Shown: in pieces, positions 9,127-18,226 of the stretch
How the letters are laid out: every line of letters starts with the position of its first letter
Numbering within the stretch: position 1 is the stretch's first letter
Assembly (NCBI RefSeq): GCF_000687995.1
Contig: NZ_JIAC01000001.1
Coordinates: 1,674,001-1,738,000, forward strand
Source: Selenomonas ruminantium AC2024
Lineage (GTDB): Bacteria > Bacillota > Negativicutes > Selenomonadales > Selenomonadaceae
Direction: 5' to 3'
DNA: 64,000 bases
Position numbers and translations under genes: made by a program
Notes under the pieces: model-generated
Told to the model about the DNA's origin: nothing
The model's database searches: none
The model's input: only the letters and a program-made list of their open reading frames with translations

Positions 9127-10116
9127 ATGTCGATTCTCGTTTGCGGTGGAGCTGGTTATATTGGTTCCCATGCTGTTCATCAATTAGTGGCCAAGGGGGA
9201 AGATGTGGTCATTGTGGATAACCTCCAGACTGGTCATCGGGATGCCTTGCATCCTCAGGCAAAGTTTTATGAAGGCGATATCCGTGATGCTTGCGTATTG
9301 GACCAGATTTTTGCGGAAAATAAGATCGAAGCGGTGATTCATTTTGCGGCCAATTCCCTGGTGGGGGAAAGTATGGAAAAGCCGCTGAAATACTTCAACA
9401 ACAACGTTTACGGTATGCAAGTGCTGTTAGAGGCCATGGTTCGCCATCAGGTGGATAAAATCGTCTTTTCCTCTACGGCGGCTGTGTACGGAGAGCCCAA
9501 GAAGATTCCCATCATGGAGGATGATGAAACCTGTCCCACCAATACTTATGGAGAAAGCAAGCTCACCATGGAAAAGATGATGAAGTGGGTGAGCCAAGCT
9601 GATGGGATTCGTTATGTCTCCTTGCGCTATTTCAATGCTGCCGGGGCACTGGATGATGGTTCTATTGGGGAGGATCATCACCCGGAAACCCATCTCATTC
9701 CGTTGATATTGCAGGTTCCTTTGGGGAAACGTGACCATATTACCGTTTTTGGTGATGATTACGCTACTCCTGATGGCACCTGCCTGCGGGATTACATTCA
9801 TGTAATTGATTTGGCTGATGCTCATGTGCTTGCGCTGGAATACCTGCGTCGGGATGGGGAAAGCAATATCTTCAACTTGGGCAATGGTCAGGGATTCTCC
9901 GTAAAGGAGATGATTGAAGCAGCTAAGGAAACCACTGGTCGCGACATCAAGGTGGAAATGGGCCAGCGCCGGGCAGGTGATCCTGCCCAGTTGATTGCTT
10001 CCAGCGACAAAGCAAGAAAAATCTTGGGTTGGAAGCCTCGCTATACGGATGTAAAACAGGTTATTGGCACTGCCTGGATCTGGCATCAGAAACATCCTAA
10101 TGGATACGAAAAATAA
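9127..10116 (+). CDS. galE: UDP-glucose 4-epimerase
   Basis: A 329-residue extended short-chain dehydrogenase that interconverts UDP-glucose and UDP-galactose using bound NAD. The nucleotide-binding GGAGYIGSH motif is at residues 7-15, the catalytic pair is in YGESK near residue 139, and RYFNAAGA matches GalE substrate-binding sequence. The start ATG follows AAAGGAG. It completes the galU-galE-glf chain. Base composition is richer in GC than the AT-rich genes at 3853-7083, so galE may be core while part of the upstream locus is acquired. The 150 bases after it show no clear terminator. Confidence 0.95.
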   Translation: MSILVCGGAGYIGSHAVHQLVAKGEDVVIVDNLQTGHRDALHPQAKFYEGDIRDACVLDQIFAENKIEAVIHFAANSLVGESMEKPLKYFNNNVYGMQVLLEAMVRHQVDKIVFSSTAAVYGEPKKIPIMEDDETCPTNTYGESKLTMEKMMKWVSQADGIRYVSLRYFNAAGALDDGSIGEDHHPETHLIPLILQVPLGKRDHITVFGDDYATPDGTCLRDYIHVIDLADAHVLALEYLRRDGESNIFNLGNGQGFSVKEMIEAAKETTGRDIKVEMGQRRAGDPAQLIASSDKARKILGWKPRYTDVKQVIGTAWIWHQKHPNGYEK

Positions 10117-10266
10117 TTCAGAAGAATTGGTACGGGAAAACGGAGGATTTGTTAGCAACGATTCGCGCATAATCTTTGTTTGAGGCGTTAGGGCTAGAAT
10201 CTTGCCTATATGAAGGAAAAATGTTAAGGTTATAAGGAATACTTCACGAATGGTGGTTTTGAATCC

Positions 10267-12702
10267 ATGCTGACAGCCAATGTCTTTGTCAATATTCCCG
10301 TAAAGAGCATAGCTAAGGCGTATACCTACAGCGTGCCAGCCGAGCTTTCCTATCTGGAAGCAGGCTGGCGCGTTTTTGTGCCCTTTGGCGGGCGCAAGGT
10401 GGAAGGCTTTATTGTGTCTGTGGCGGAAAAAACAGCAGCAGAGCTCGGGAATATGGCCGGCAAACTCAAACCCATTGAAGCAGCCGTGGACGAGGAGCCG
10501 TGGTTTTCGCCCAAAATGCTGCAGGCTGCGCAATGGCTCGCGGATTTTTACCTGTGCTCACTGGCAGAGATGATGCGGCTCTTTATGCCCGGGAAAAGCG
10601 GCATCAAGATAACGGTCATCTATCAATCGGTGCCGGAACAGGCAAATCATCTACTGCTCGCCATGCCTGCGTACCGGGCTGTTTATGACTGCCTGTCAGC
10701 TAGTGAAGGCTTGAGCCGCGGGGAAATCGGCAAGGCTCTGTCGGACTATAAAACGGATTTGCCCCAGATTTTGGATAAGCTCTGCCAGTATGGAATTCTC
10801 TCTAAGGAATATCAGGCAGGCAAGCGGGAAAAAGCCCGCTATGAAAAATTTGCCCAGCTGATTGCCGAGGTTACGCCGGAACTGCTAGCGGAGTTCAAGC
10901 GCAAGAAGGCCCAGCAGCATTTGCTGGAGATGCTGTCGGCAGCGGAGCAGGGACAGATGGCTTTTGCCGCGTTAAAGGAACAGAAGATTACAACTGCTAC
11001 CATCCATAATTTGGCCGAAGCCGGGCTTATCCAAATCCATCAGCGGCGGGTACTCAGGGACAGTTACAAAGATACGGAATTGACATGTCAACCGCAAATA
11101 AATTTGACCATTGACCAGAATAAGGCCATTGATGCTATGACGCCGTTCCTCAACGAAGCGAAACATCACGGTTTCCTGCTCAAGGGGGTTACGGGCAGTG
11201 GTAAGACGCAGGTCTATATCGAAATGGCTAAAAAGGCTCGGGCCTTGGGGCGTCAGGTAGTGGTGCTGGTGCCGGAAATCGCCTTGACTGGTCAGGTGGT
11301 GCTGGCCTTTAAGGCGTATTTCCCGGATGACATTGTAGTAATGCACAGCCGCCTGTCCCTGTCCGAGCGCAATGATGCAGTGGTGCGGGTACGCCGCGGA
11401 GAAGCTGGTATCGTTATCGGTGCCCGGTCAGCGCTCTTTACGCCGCTGGATAATATCGGCCTGATTATCATGGACGAGGAGCAGGATATGTCCTATAAGC
11501 AGGACGAATCGCCCCGTTATCATGCCAAGGTCGTGGCAGAGGAACTGGCAAAAATCCATCAGGCGGTACTGCTGTTGGGCAGTGCTACACCTTCACTGGA
11601 AAGCTATTACCGCACCCAACAGGGCGAGCTGACACTGCTGACCATGCCTAAGCGCATTGGCGATATGCCTTTGCCTGTGGTGCAATGCGTGGATATGCGG
11701 CAGGAACTCAGAATGGGAAACCGTCATATTCTCTCTCGTCCCTTGCAGCTGTTGATTGAACAGACTATGGGCAAGGGGCAGCAGATTATCATCATGCTGA
11801 ATCGGCGGGGATTTTCGACTTTTGTCATGTGCCGTTCCTGCGGGGAAGTCATCAAGTGTAAGCTCTGTGGCCTGCCCTTGGTCTATCATAAGAACGGCAA
11901 ACTGTCCTGCCATCACTGCGATGTGACGGAGCCGGTACCCGATGTCTGCCCGAAATGCAGCAGCCGCTATATCAAATACTTCGGCTCCGGCACGGAGAAG
12001 CTGGAACAGGAACTTCATCAGATTGTGCCCTCAGCCCGCGTTATTCGCATGGACAGGGACACGACCAATACGAAATTTGCTCATCAGGAGATTCTGCAGA
12101 AGTTCCGCGATAAACAATACGATATCCTCTTGGGCACGCAGATGGTGGCCAAGGGACACGATATTCCCGATGTGACGGCGGTGGGCATTATCAGTGCTGA
12201 TTCCAGTCTGAACTTGCCGGACTTCCGCGCGGCAGAGCGCTGCTTTATGCTGATTACCCAGACGGCAGGACGGGCAGGGCGCCATGAACATCAGGGCAGA
12301 GTGGTGATTCAGACATACAATCCGGAACATTATGCCGTGACCTGCGGCATTGCCCAGGATTACGAGGGCTTTTACGAGCAAGAAATGAAAATGCGGCAGG
12401 GCTTGTTTTATCCGCCCTTTAGCCGCTTGGTCAAACTGTTGTTCCAACACGAAGATGAAAATACCGCCAAGGGCAATGCCAAAGGATTAGTAACGGATTT
12501 TAACGAACACTTCGACGGCATAAAGGGCCAGCAGATTATTGGCCCGTCCCCGGCGGTAATCGCCAGATTACGCGGTATCTACCGCTTTGTCGTGCTGATT
12601 AAGACAACCGATTTGCCAGTCGTGCAGGCCTTCCTGCGGGAACAGAATCTGCACTTGCGGGCGGATGTAGCGATTGACATTGACCCGATTGCCATGCTGT
12701 GA
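10267..12702 (+). CDS. priA: Primosomal protein N' (replication restart helicase)
   Basis: An 811-residue superfamily 2 helicase that recognises stalled forks and reloads the replisome. Visible parts: an N-terminal DNA-binding domain, Walker A GVTGSGKTQ near residue 310, the Walker B box MDEEQ, and an eight-cysteine zinc region (CRSCGEVIKCKLC then CHHC and CPKC) near 525-565, followed by the QMVAKGHD helicase motif. Length is normal. ATG 10267 has no strong ribosome site, so the start is less sure. The coding sequence contains TTGACATGTCAA at 11080-11091, in the linker before the helicase core. A strong hairpin terminator follows at 12744. Confidence 0.95.
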   Translation: MLTANVFVNIPVKSIAKAYTYSVPAELSYLEAGWRVFVPFGGRKVEGFIVSVAEKTAAELGNMAGKLKPIEAAVDEEPWFSPKMLQAAQWLADFYLCSLAEMMRLFMPGKSGIKITVIYQSVPEQANHLLLAMPAYRAVYDCLSASEGLSRGEIGKALSDYKTDLPQILDKLCQYGILSKEYQAGKREKARYEKFAQLIAEVTPELLAEFKRKKAQQHLLEMLSAAEQGQMAFAALKEQKITTATIHNLAEAGLIQIHQRRVLRDSYKDTELTCQPQINLTIDQNKAIDAMTPFLNEAKHHGFLLKGVTGSGKTQVYIEMAKKARALGRQVVVLVPEIALTGQVVLAFKAYFPDDIVVMHSRLSLSERNDAVVRVRRGEAGIVIGARSALFTPLDNIGLIIMDEEQDMSYKQDESPRYHAKVVAEELAKIHQAVLLLGSATPSLESYYRTQQGELTLLTMPKRIGDMPLPVVQCVDMRQELRMGNRHILSRPLQLLIEQTMGKGQQIIIMLNRRGFSTFVMCRSCGEVIKCKLCGLPLVYHKNGKLSCHHCDVTEPVPDVCPKCSSRYIKYFGSGTEKLEQELHQIVPSARVIRMDRDTTNTKFAHQEILQKFRDKQYDILLGTQMVAKGHDIPDVTAVGIISADSSLNLPDFRAAERCFMLITQTAGRAGRHEHQGRVVIQTYNPEHYAVTCGIAQDYEGFYEQEMKMRQGLFYPPFSRLVKLLFQHEDENTAKGNAKGLVTDFNEHFDGIKGQQIIGPSPAVIARLRGIYRFVVLIKTTDLPVVQAFLREQNLHLRADVAIDIDPIAML

Positions 12703-12743
12703 GTTGGGAAGGGAATACGGTATATAATTTTCGGGGATTATAC

Positions 12744-12785
12744 AAAGAGACGCGCCAGTGCTGTAATGCACTGACGCGTCTCTTT
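12744..12785 (+). terminator. Intrinsic terminator after priA
   Basis: A long near-perfect hairpin: AAAGAGACGCGCCAGTG pairs with CACTGACGCGTCTCTTT around an 8-base loop, with one mismatch. The A-rich left arm and T-rich right arm make it able to act in both directions. Confidence 0.75.
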
Positions 12786-12808
12786 GCGTCATCCGTCTGG
12801 GCCCAAGA

Positions 12809-12897
12809 GTAGTCGAGGCGTTCCTAATGGCTCTGCATAAATATAGCGGCTGCGTCCAGCGCTGTCTAATTAGCAGCTTCATTCATAGCCAGTTCCT
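12809..12897 (-). pseudogene. Decayed partial copy of the Rpn-type nuclease gene
   Basis: These 89 bases match 13099-13187 inside the neighbouring nuclease gene over the same length with 7 mismatches by my count. In the minus-strand reading frame the copy contains a stop (AAT TAG) where the intact copy reads AUU-type codons, so it is not functional. It sits just beyond the 3' end of the intact gene and corresponds to roughly residues 181-211. It is probably the remnant of a second, tandem nuclease gene or of a partial duplication. Confidence 0.75.
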
Positions 12898-12906
12898 TGG
12901 TGTTCT

Positions 12907-13731
12907 TCATAACATAGACTTTAATTCGGTAAGGCGATGTTCGGTAAGCCCTGTCTTTTCGCTAATTTCAGCTAACGGTTTATTCTCTTTTATCATTTTT
13001 ATCGCTGTAATCATATTGCTTTCGCCTTCATTTTTACCTTCTTCAATCCAGGCATCTTTATCGGACTCATAGTCCATGATGGCCATTTCGCGATTCAGGT
13101 AGTCGAGGCGTTCCTGCCGGTTCTGCATAAATATAGCGGCTGCGTCCAGCGCAGTCTGAATAGCAGCTTCATTCATAGCCAGTTCCTCCATTTCTTTGGC
13201 ATCCAGTTTGTTGGAGAAGTAAGCCAGCCAGCGCTCCACACTGGTCATTTCGCTGACGGGCTTTTTCTGGAACTTGGGGACTTCGAGGAAATGCAGTTCC
13301 ATATCTTCGTTTAAGCGGCGGCCGGTTTTCTGGTTGTAAATGCTGTACATGGAGTGCGCCGGTTCGCCGGGGAAAATCGTGTAGCGCAGGATGTTGATGG
13401 TGATGGACGGTTTCAAATTCTGATACTTTCCACCCTTGGCGAGGTTCATCAGATACATCTGCGACCAGTAGTAAAGGGTGCGGCGTTCCATGTTTTTCTT
13501 GTCCACAATCTGGACTTCCACATCAATCTGCGTGCCGTTCTCGGTGACGCAGAAAATGTCCAAACGAGTGAGTTTGTCGTCATCATAGAGGGGGACAATT
13601 TCGCTGTTTTGGAATTGAATGTCCTTTATGGCCTTGGCCTCATGTCGGTCAAGGACAGCGTTGAGAAAATCGATGGTGACCTGTTTCCGCTCATCCTTAC
13701 CGAAAATGAACTTGAACAGGACATCGTTCAT
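12907..13731 (-). CDS. Rpn-family (PD-(D/E)XK) nuclease/transposase-like protein, 5' end frameshifted
   Basis: A 274-residue protein of the Rpn/PD-(D/E)XK 'transposase' family: NDVLFKFIFG at the N-terminus, a nuclease core with LDIFCV, then D-V-E-V-Q (residues 72-76) as the likely catalytic E-x-Q, followed by the helical RRTLYYWSQMY region. Rpn proteins stimulate RecA-independent recombination. The first in-frame Met is at 13731, but a better start, ATG at 13801 with AAAGGAG at 13812-13818 ten bases ahead, is one base out of frame. Removing one base in the TTTTGGGG run (13786-13793) joins the two and adds about 23 residues. The present protein keeps the nuclease core but has lost its normal translation start, so it may be poorly made. 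Confidence 0.8.
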   Translation of the reverse strand: MNDVLFKFIFGKDERKQVTIDFLNAVLDRHEAKAIKDIQFQNSEIVPLYDDDKLTRLDIFCVTENGTQIDVEVQIVDKKNMERRTLYYWSQMYLMNLAKGGKYQNLKPSITINILRYTIFPGEPAHSMYSIYNQKTGRRLNEDMELHFLEVPKFQKKPVSEMTSVERWLAYFSNKLDAKEMEELAMNEAAIQTALDAAAIFMQNRQERLDYLNREMAIMDYESDKDAWIEEGKNEGESNMITAIKMIKENKPLAEISEKTGLTEHRLTELKSML

Positions 13732-13798
13732 GGGATTGTATTTTTTGTTGGCAATATCGTTCTCGATAGCCTGCTTAATCAGGTCTTTTGGGGTATGT

Positions 13799-13818
13799 CA
13801 TGGTAACCGCGCTCCTTT
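13799..13818 (-). promoter_or_regulatory. Orphaned ribosome site and ATG of the Rpn-type gene
   Basis: AAAGGAG (complement of 13812-13818) lies 10 bases before ATG at 13801-13799. Translation from here ends after eight codons because of one extra base in the G/T run. It marks the original start of the frameshifted nuclease gene. Confidence 0.65.
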
Positions 13819-13831
13819 GGGTTTCTAATTG

Positions 13832-14257
13832 GATTATACCATGAAACGGGATATTTTTCAGCAAATTTCTGGTGTAAGAGCCTTGCATTTGACCGGTCAA
13901 CTCCAATATAATAAATGGCAGTGGTAGTAAATTTAAAGAGTATAGTACAATCCTAGGTATACTTGAGATTATCGATTGCTTATCTTTGGGAATGCTTGGT
14001 GGCGCTAATAATAAAAGAACAATAAAATATAAATTTTAGTTATATGTGAGCAAAAAGGAATATATAAATAATGAGTATAATTGAAGTGGAGACGTTAAAG
14101 CAGTTGCGGGATAAGCTCAAAAAAGCGGGCGGTTGACTGGTTAGATTGACCGGTCAGCCTTCCTCCGTCCTTTTACATCGAACAACTTCGACCTTTTAGT
14201 ATGATTCTTTTTGTGCTATAATATCGAAGTATGTTTTTACGCTAACAACTAACATCT
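13832..14257. other. Intergenic region with two TTGACCGGTCA palindromes
   Basis: About 430 AT-rich bases between the divergent Rpn-type gene and gatC. It holds a perfect 12-base palindrome TTGACCGGTCAA at 13889-13900 and a one-off relative TTGACCGGTCAG at 14146-14157, with a half-like TTGACTGGTTA at 14133-14143. A TATAAT box at 14217-14222 is the best gatC promoter candidate; its -35 is weak. A 21-codon open frame lies at 14071-14136. No RNA gene is evident. Confidence 0.5.
14071..14136 (+). CDS. Possible 21-residue peptide or gene remnant
   Basis: ATG 14071 follows an AAAAAGGA ribosome-like site at about 14053-14060 and opens 21 codons rich in Lys and Leu (IEVETLKQLRDKLKKAGG at its end). 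It may be the surviving start of a lost gene. I do not recognise it, and chance is a real possibility given its length. Confidence 0.25.
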   Translation: MSIIEVETLKQLRDKLKKAGG

Positions 14258-14272
14258 ATGGATGGTGAGAAA

Positions 14273-14563
14273 ATGAAAGTTACCAAAGAAGATTTGCAAA
14301 ATGTAGCGGTTCTTTCCCGTTTGGCAATTCCTGCCGACCAGGAGGACAAGTACATTGACCAGATGGATAAAATCCTGACCTATATGGACAATCTGTCCGA
14401 GCTGGATACGGAAAATGTTAAGCCGACCACTTACGCCCTGCCCATGCAGAACGTGTTCCGCAAGGACGAAGTGAAAGCATCCCTTGACCGTGAGGCAGCG
14501 CTCGCGAATGCTCCGCTCAAGGAAGACGGCTACTTCAAAGTACCGAAGGTTCTGGAAGACTAA
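14273..14563 (+). CDS. gatC: Aspartyl/glutamyl-tRNA amidotransferase subunit C
   Basis: A 96-residue subunit that holds GatA and GatB together in the enzyme making Gln-tRNA(Gln), and in many species Asn-tRNA(Asn), from misacylated tRNA. The family pattern [10 protein letters not shown] and the C-terminal FRKDEV segment are present. ATG 14273 has GGTGAG just upstream; an in-frame ATG at 14258 lacks a ribosome site. gatA follows after 16 bases and gatB overlaps gatA, the usual Firmicute gatCAB operon. Confidence 0.93.
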   Translation: MKVTKEDLQNVAVLSRLAIPADQEDKYIDQMDKILTYMDNLSELDTENVKPTTYALPMQNVFRKDEVKASLDREAALANAPLKEDGYFKVPKVLED

Positions 14564-14579
14564 GGCAGGAGGATTAAAC

Positions 14580-16052
14580 GTGAGATTATATGAAAAACCG
14601 GCTCATGTACTCCATGACATGCTGGTGAATAAAGAGATTACAAGTGTAGAGCTCACCGAAGATGTGCTTGCGCGCATCGACGAGGTGGAAGGCGACGTTA
14701 AAGCATATTTGACCGTAACCCGCGACGAAGCTTTGGCACAGGCCAAGGCTGTGGACGAAAAGATTGCCCGCGGTGAGGAGATTTCCTTCCTCGAAGGTAT
14801 CCCGGGCGCCATCAAGGACAATATCTGCACCAAGGGCGTAAAGACGACCTGTGCATCCAAGATTCTGGAAAACTTCGTACCGCCTTATGACGCTACGGTA
14901 ATGACCAAGCTCAAAGCTGAAAATCCAGTTATCTTGGGTAAGCTCAACATGGACGAATTTGCCATGGGCGGTTCTACGGAAAATTCTGCGTACCATCCGA
15001 CCTGCAACCCCTGGAATACGGAATGCGTACCGGGCGGTTCTTCGGGCGGCAGCGCAGCATCTGTTGCTGCTGGTACGGCAATTTGGTCGCTTGGCTCGGA
15101 TACGGGCGGTTCCATCCGTCAGCCGGCATCCTTCTGCGGCGTGGTAGGCTTAAAGCCGACCTACGGTCGTGTTTCCCGTTATGGCCTCGTGGCTTATGGT
15201 TCTTCTTTGGACCAGATTGGCCCTGTGACCCGTGATGTGACGGACTGCGCGAACATCCTCAACATCATCGCCGGCCATGATGATATGGACTCCACTTCCA
15301 GCGCTGCGGAAGTGCCGGACTTCACCAAGGCTTTGGTGGAAGATGTGAAGGGCCTCAAAATCGGCCTGCCGAAGGAATATTTCGTCAAGGGCATGGACCC
15401 TGAAGTGGAAAAGGCCATCCGTACGGCCATCGAAAAGTACAAGGAAATGGGCGCTGAAATCGTCGATATAACGCTTCCGCATACGGATTATGCAATTTCT
15501 GCCTATTACCTCATTGCACCGGCTGAAGCTGCTACCAACTTGCAGCGTTATGACGGTGTAAGCTATGGCGAGCGTGTGGAAGGTGAAGACCTCGTCGCTA
15601 TGATGACCAATACCCGTACGGAAAAATTCGGTGAGGAAGTAAAACGCCGTATCGTTATCGGTAACTACGCTCTGTCTGCCGGTTACTATGATGCTTACTA
15701 CCTCAAAGCCATGAAGGTGCGTACGCTCGTAGCGGAAGACTATGCCAAGGCCTTTGAACAGGTGGATGTAATCTTGGCACCGGTTGCCCCGACGACGGCC
15801 TTCAAGATTGGCGAAATGGCTGGCGACCCACTGCAGATGTACCTGCAGGATGCCTGCACCGTACCTTTGAATCTGGCTGGTCTGCCGGGGATCTCCATTC
15901 CCTGCGGCATGAGCAGCAAGGGAATGCCCATCGGCATGCAGCTTATCGGCAAGGCGCTCGATGAAGAAACCATTATCCGTGCGGCTTACACCTATGAACA
16001 GAGCCAGGAGTATCACACGAAAATGCCGCAGCTGGGAGGTAACAACGAATGA
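14580..16052 (+). CDS. gatA: Aspartyl/glutamyl-tRNA amidotransferase subunit A
   Basis: A 490-residue amidase that releases ammonia from glutamine for tRNA-bound Glu or Asp. All three catalytic residues are present: Lys 79 in AIKDN, Ser 154 in GGSSGGS and Ser 178 in [11 protein letters not shown], at the same numbers as in known GatA proteins. This supports GTG 14580, preceded by AGGAGG, as the start rather than an in-frame codon further upstream inside gatC. The stop overlaps the gatB start. Confidence 0.96.
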   Translation: MRLYEKPAHVLHDMLVNKEITSVELTEDVLARIDEVEGDVKAYLTVTRDEALAQAKAVDEKIARGEEISFLEGIPGAIKDNICTKGVKTTCASKILENFVPPYDATVMTKLKAENPVILGKLNMDEFAMGGSTENSAYHPTCNPWNTECVPGGSSGGSAASVAAGTAIWSLGSDTGGSIRQPASFCGVVGLKPTYGRVSRYGLVAYGSSLDQIGPVTRDVTDCANILNIIAGHDDMDSTSSAAEVPDFTKALVEDVKGLKIGLPKEYFVKGMDPEVEKAIRTAIEKYKEMGAEIVDITLPHTDYAISAYYLIAPAEAATNLQRYDGVSYGERVEGEDLVAMMTNTRTEKFGEEVKRRIVIGNYALSAGYYDAYYLKAMKVRTLVAEDYAKAFEQVDVILAPVAPTTAFKIGEMAGDPLQMYLQDACTVPLNLAGLPGISIPCGMSSKGMPIGMQLIGKALDEETIIRAAYTYEQSQEYHTKMPQLGGNNE

Positions 16053-17488
16053 AGTACGAAGCCGTCATTGGCCTGGAAATACATTGCGAATTAAAGACGA
16101 AAACCAAGATTTTCTGCGGTTGTGCCACGGAATTTGGTGCTGACCAGAACACTCATGTGTGCCCGGTTTGCCTGGGTATGCCCGGCGTGCTGCCCACGGT
16201 AAACCAGCGGGTGGTGGAGTTCGGTATTAAAGCTGGCCTTGCCACGAACTGCGAAATCAACAAGTACAGCAAGTTTGACCGCAAGAACTATTACTATCCT
16301 GACCTGCCGAAGAACTGGCAGACGTCCCAGTACGACCTGCCGATTGCTGAACATGGCTGGGTGGATATTGACGTAGAAGGCGAAAAGAAACGCATTCGCC
16401 TGACCCGTATCCATATGGAAGAAGATGCCGGCAAGCTTGTGCATTCTGGCACGACCATCAAGGATTCTGCTTCCAGTAACGTTGACTACAACCGTACCGG
16501 CGTGCCCCTCCTCGAAATCGTATCCGAACCGGATATGAGCTCGGCTGAAGAAGCCCGTGCCTATATGGAAAAAATCAAGGCCATCATGGAATACATTGAT
16601 GTGTCCAACTGCCGCATGGAAGAAGGCAACCTGCGCGCCGACATCAACGTTTCCCTGCGCCCGGTTGGCACGAAGGAGCTCGGCACCCGTACTGAGATGA
16701 AGAACATCAACTCCTTCAAGAATCTCGAAGATGCCATCAATTACGAAATCGAGCGTCAGACGGAAGTTCTCGAAGACGGCGGCCATATCGTGCAGGAAAC
16801 CCGTACCTATGACCCGGCCCGCGGCATTACGCTGTCCATGCGCAGCAAGGAAAATGCTCATGACTACCGCTACATGCCGGAACCGGACCTGCCGCCCATC
16901 GTAACCAGCGAAGAAACCATCGAAAAGTACCGCAGCGAACTGCCGGAACTGCCCGATGCCCGCCGTGCACGCCTCGAAAAGGACTTCGGCCTGTCCGATT
17001 ACGATGCCGGTATCATCACGAGCTCCCGTGCTATGGCTGAGTATTTTGATGCCGTAGTGGCTACGGGGGCTGATGCCAAACTGGCTGCCAACTGGATGAT
17101 GGGCGACCTTGCCAAGAACCTCAACGAGGAAGGCCTAGACATCAGCAAATCACCGGTAGATGCACAGCGTTTGGGTGAAATGATTCAGCTCATCATGAAA
17201 GACACCATTTCCGGCAAGATTGCCAAGAAAGTCTTCAAGGAAATGTGGACGAATACCGACAGCCCGGAAAAAATCGTCAAGGATAAGGGGCTCGTGCAGA
17301 TTACCGATACCAAGGCAATCGAAGGCATTGTGGACGAAGTTATCGCCAACAACCAGAAGGCCGTTGACGACTACAAGAGTGGCAACAAGAAAGCCATCGG
17401 CGCACTCGTAGGTCAGGTTATGAAAGCCTCCAAGGGTAAAGCCAACCCGCAGATGGTCAACAAGCTATTGGCTGAAAAATTAGGCTGA
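16049..17488 (+). CDS. gatB: Aspartyl/glutamyl-tRNA amidotransferase subunit B
   Basis: A 479-residue subunit that phosphorylates and amidates the misacylated tRNA. The N-terminus [17 protein letters not shown], the zinc-site cysteines in FCGCATEF and CPVCLGMPG, and the C-terminal YqeY-like helical tail ([14 protein letters not shown]) are all visible. ATG 16049 overlaps the gatA stop by four bases (ATGA). A terminator follows at 17497. Confidence 0.96.
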   Translation: MKYEAVIGLEIHCELKTKTKIFCGCATEFGADQNTHVCPVCLGMPGVLPTVNQRVVEFGIKAGLATNCEINKYSKFDRKNYYYPDLPKNWQTSQYDLPIAEHGWVDIDVEGEKKRIRLTRIHMEEDAGKLVHSGTTIKDSASSNVDYNRTGVPLLEIVSEPDMSSAEEARAYMEKIKAIMEYIDVSNCRMEEGNLRADINVSLRPVGTKELGTRTEMKNINSFKNLEDAINYEIERQTEVLEDGGHIVQETRTYDPARGITLSMRSKENAHDYRYMPEPDLPPIVTSEETIEKYRSELPELPDARRARLEKDFGLSDYDAGIITSSRAMAEYFDAVVATGADAKLAANWMMGDLAKNLNEEGLDISKSPVDAQRLGEMIQLIMKDTISGKIAKKVFKEMWTNTDSPEKIVKDKGLVQITDTKAIEGIVDEVIANNQKAVDDYKSGNKKAIGALVGQVMKASKGKANPQMVNKLLAEKLG

Positions 17489-17496
17489 TTTTTATA

Positions 17497-17541
17497 GAAT
17501 ACAGGAAGGGGATGCCAAACGGCATCCCTGTATTCTCTTTT
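17497..17541 (+). terminator. Intrinsic terminator after gatB
   Basis: GAATACAGG...GGGATGCC pairs with GGCATCCCTGTATTC across an AAAC loop, with a small bulge in the left arm, followed by TCTTTT. It separates gatCAB from the phosphatase gene. Confidence 0.75.
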
Positions 17542-17553
17542 AGGGAGGAAATT

Positions 17554-18213
17554 ATGCAGTATAAAGCAGCCATCTTTGATTTGGATGGCACATTGATTGA
17601 CTCTTTGGCTGATTTGGCAGACAGTGCCAATGAAATGCTCACAAGCTATGGCTATCCCACTCACGATATCGATAAATACCGTTACTTCGTGGGCAATGGT
17701 TCCCGTAAGCTCATTGAACGCTGCCTGCCCGCTGACAAAGCCGCAGATTCGGCCTTTGTGGATGAAGCTTTGGCGAAATACAAAGAATGCTACGACCGCA
17801 ATCTTACCCATAAGACCGCTTGCTATGACGGTATTATGGATATGCTGCAGACCTTGCAGATCAGGAATATCCCCTTGGGCATCTGCACCAATAAACATCA
17901 GTCGGCAGCCGATATCATCGTGGCAAAATTATTTCCGCAAGATATGTTTGTATCCGTTATCGGTGACTGTAAGGATTTGCCGCGCAAGCCTGACCCAAAA
18001 AAGGTGTTGTTGATTGCCGGTAAGATGGGCGTAAAGCCGGAAGAAGTTGCCTATTTTGGGGATACCAGCGTGGATATGGATACGGCAAAGAATGCTGGCA
18101 TGTTGTCTGTCGGCGTAACCTGGGGATTCCGTCCCAAAGAGGAATTAGTGGAGCATGGGGCGAAGATACTGTTGGATACCCCCATGGAATTATTCAGTAA
18201 GGTAGAGTTTTAA
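17554..18213 (+). CDS. HAD phosphatase, phosphoglycolate phosphatase-like
   Basis: A 219-residue HAD hydrolase of the Gph/PGP type. The nucleophile motif FDLDGTLIDS is at residues 8-17, motif II is in ICTNK, motif III in PRKPDPKK, and the acidic motif is YFGDTSVDMDTAKNAG. The Gph-like WGFRP near the C-terminus supports the family, though substrate range in these enzymes is broad. ATG 17554 follows AGGGAGG; an earlier in-frame ATG at 17512 lies within the terminator and is unlikely. rlmD follows after 13 bases. Confidence 0.85.
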   Translation: MQYKAAIFDLDGTLIDSLADLADSANEMLTSYGYPTHDIDKYRYFVGNGSRKLIERCLPADKAADSAFVDEALAKYKECYDRNLTHKTACYDGIMDMLQTLQIRNIPLGICTNKHQSAADIIVAKLFPQDMFVSVIGDCKDLPRKPDPKKVLLIAGKMGVKPEEVAYFGDTSVDMDTAKNAGMLSVGVTWGFRPKEELVEHGAKILLDTPMELFSKVEF

Positions 18214-18226
18214 GAAAGAGGAAGTT

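Noticed and set aside
9427-10533. Long minus-strand open frame across galE and the priA start
   Set aside because: It is antisense to two well-recognised genes, has no ribosome site and no recognisable protein features.
15150-16016. Minus-strand open frame opposite gatA
   Set aside because: Shadow of the strong codon bias of gatA; composition and lack of motifs do not fit a real protein.
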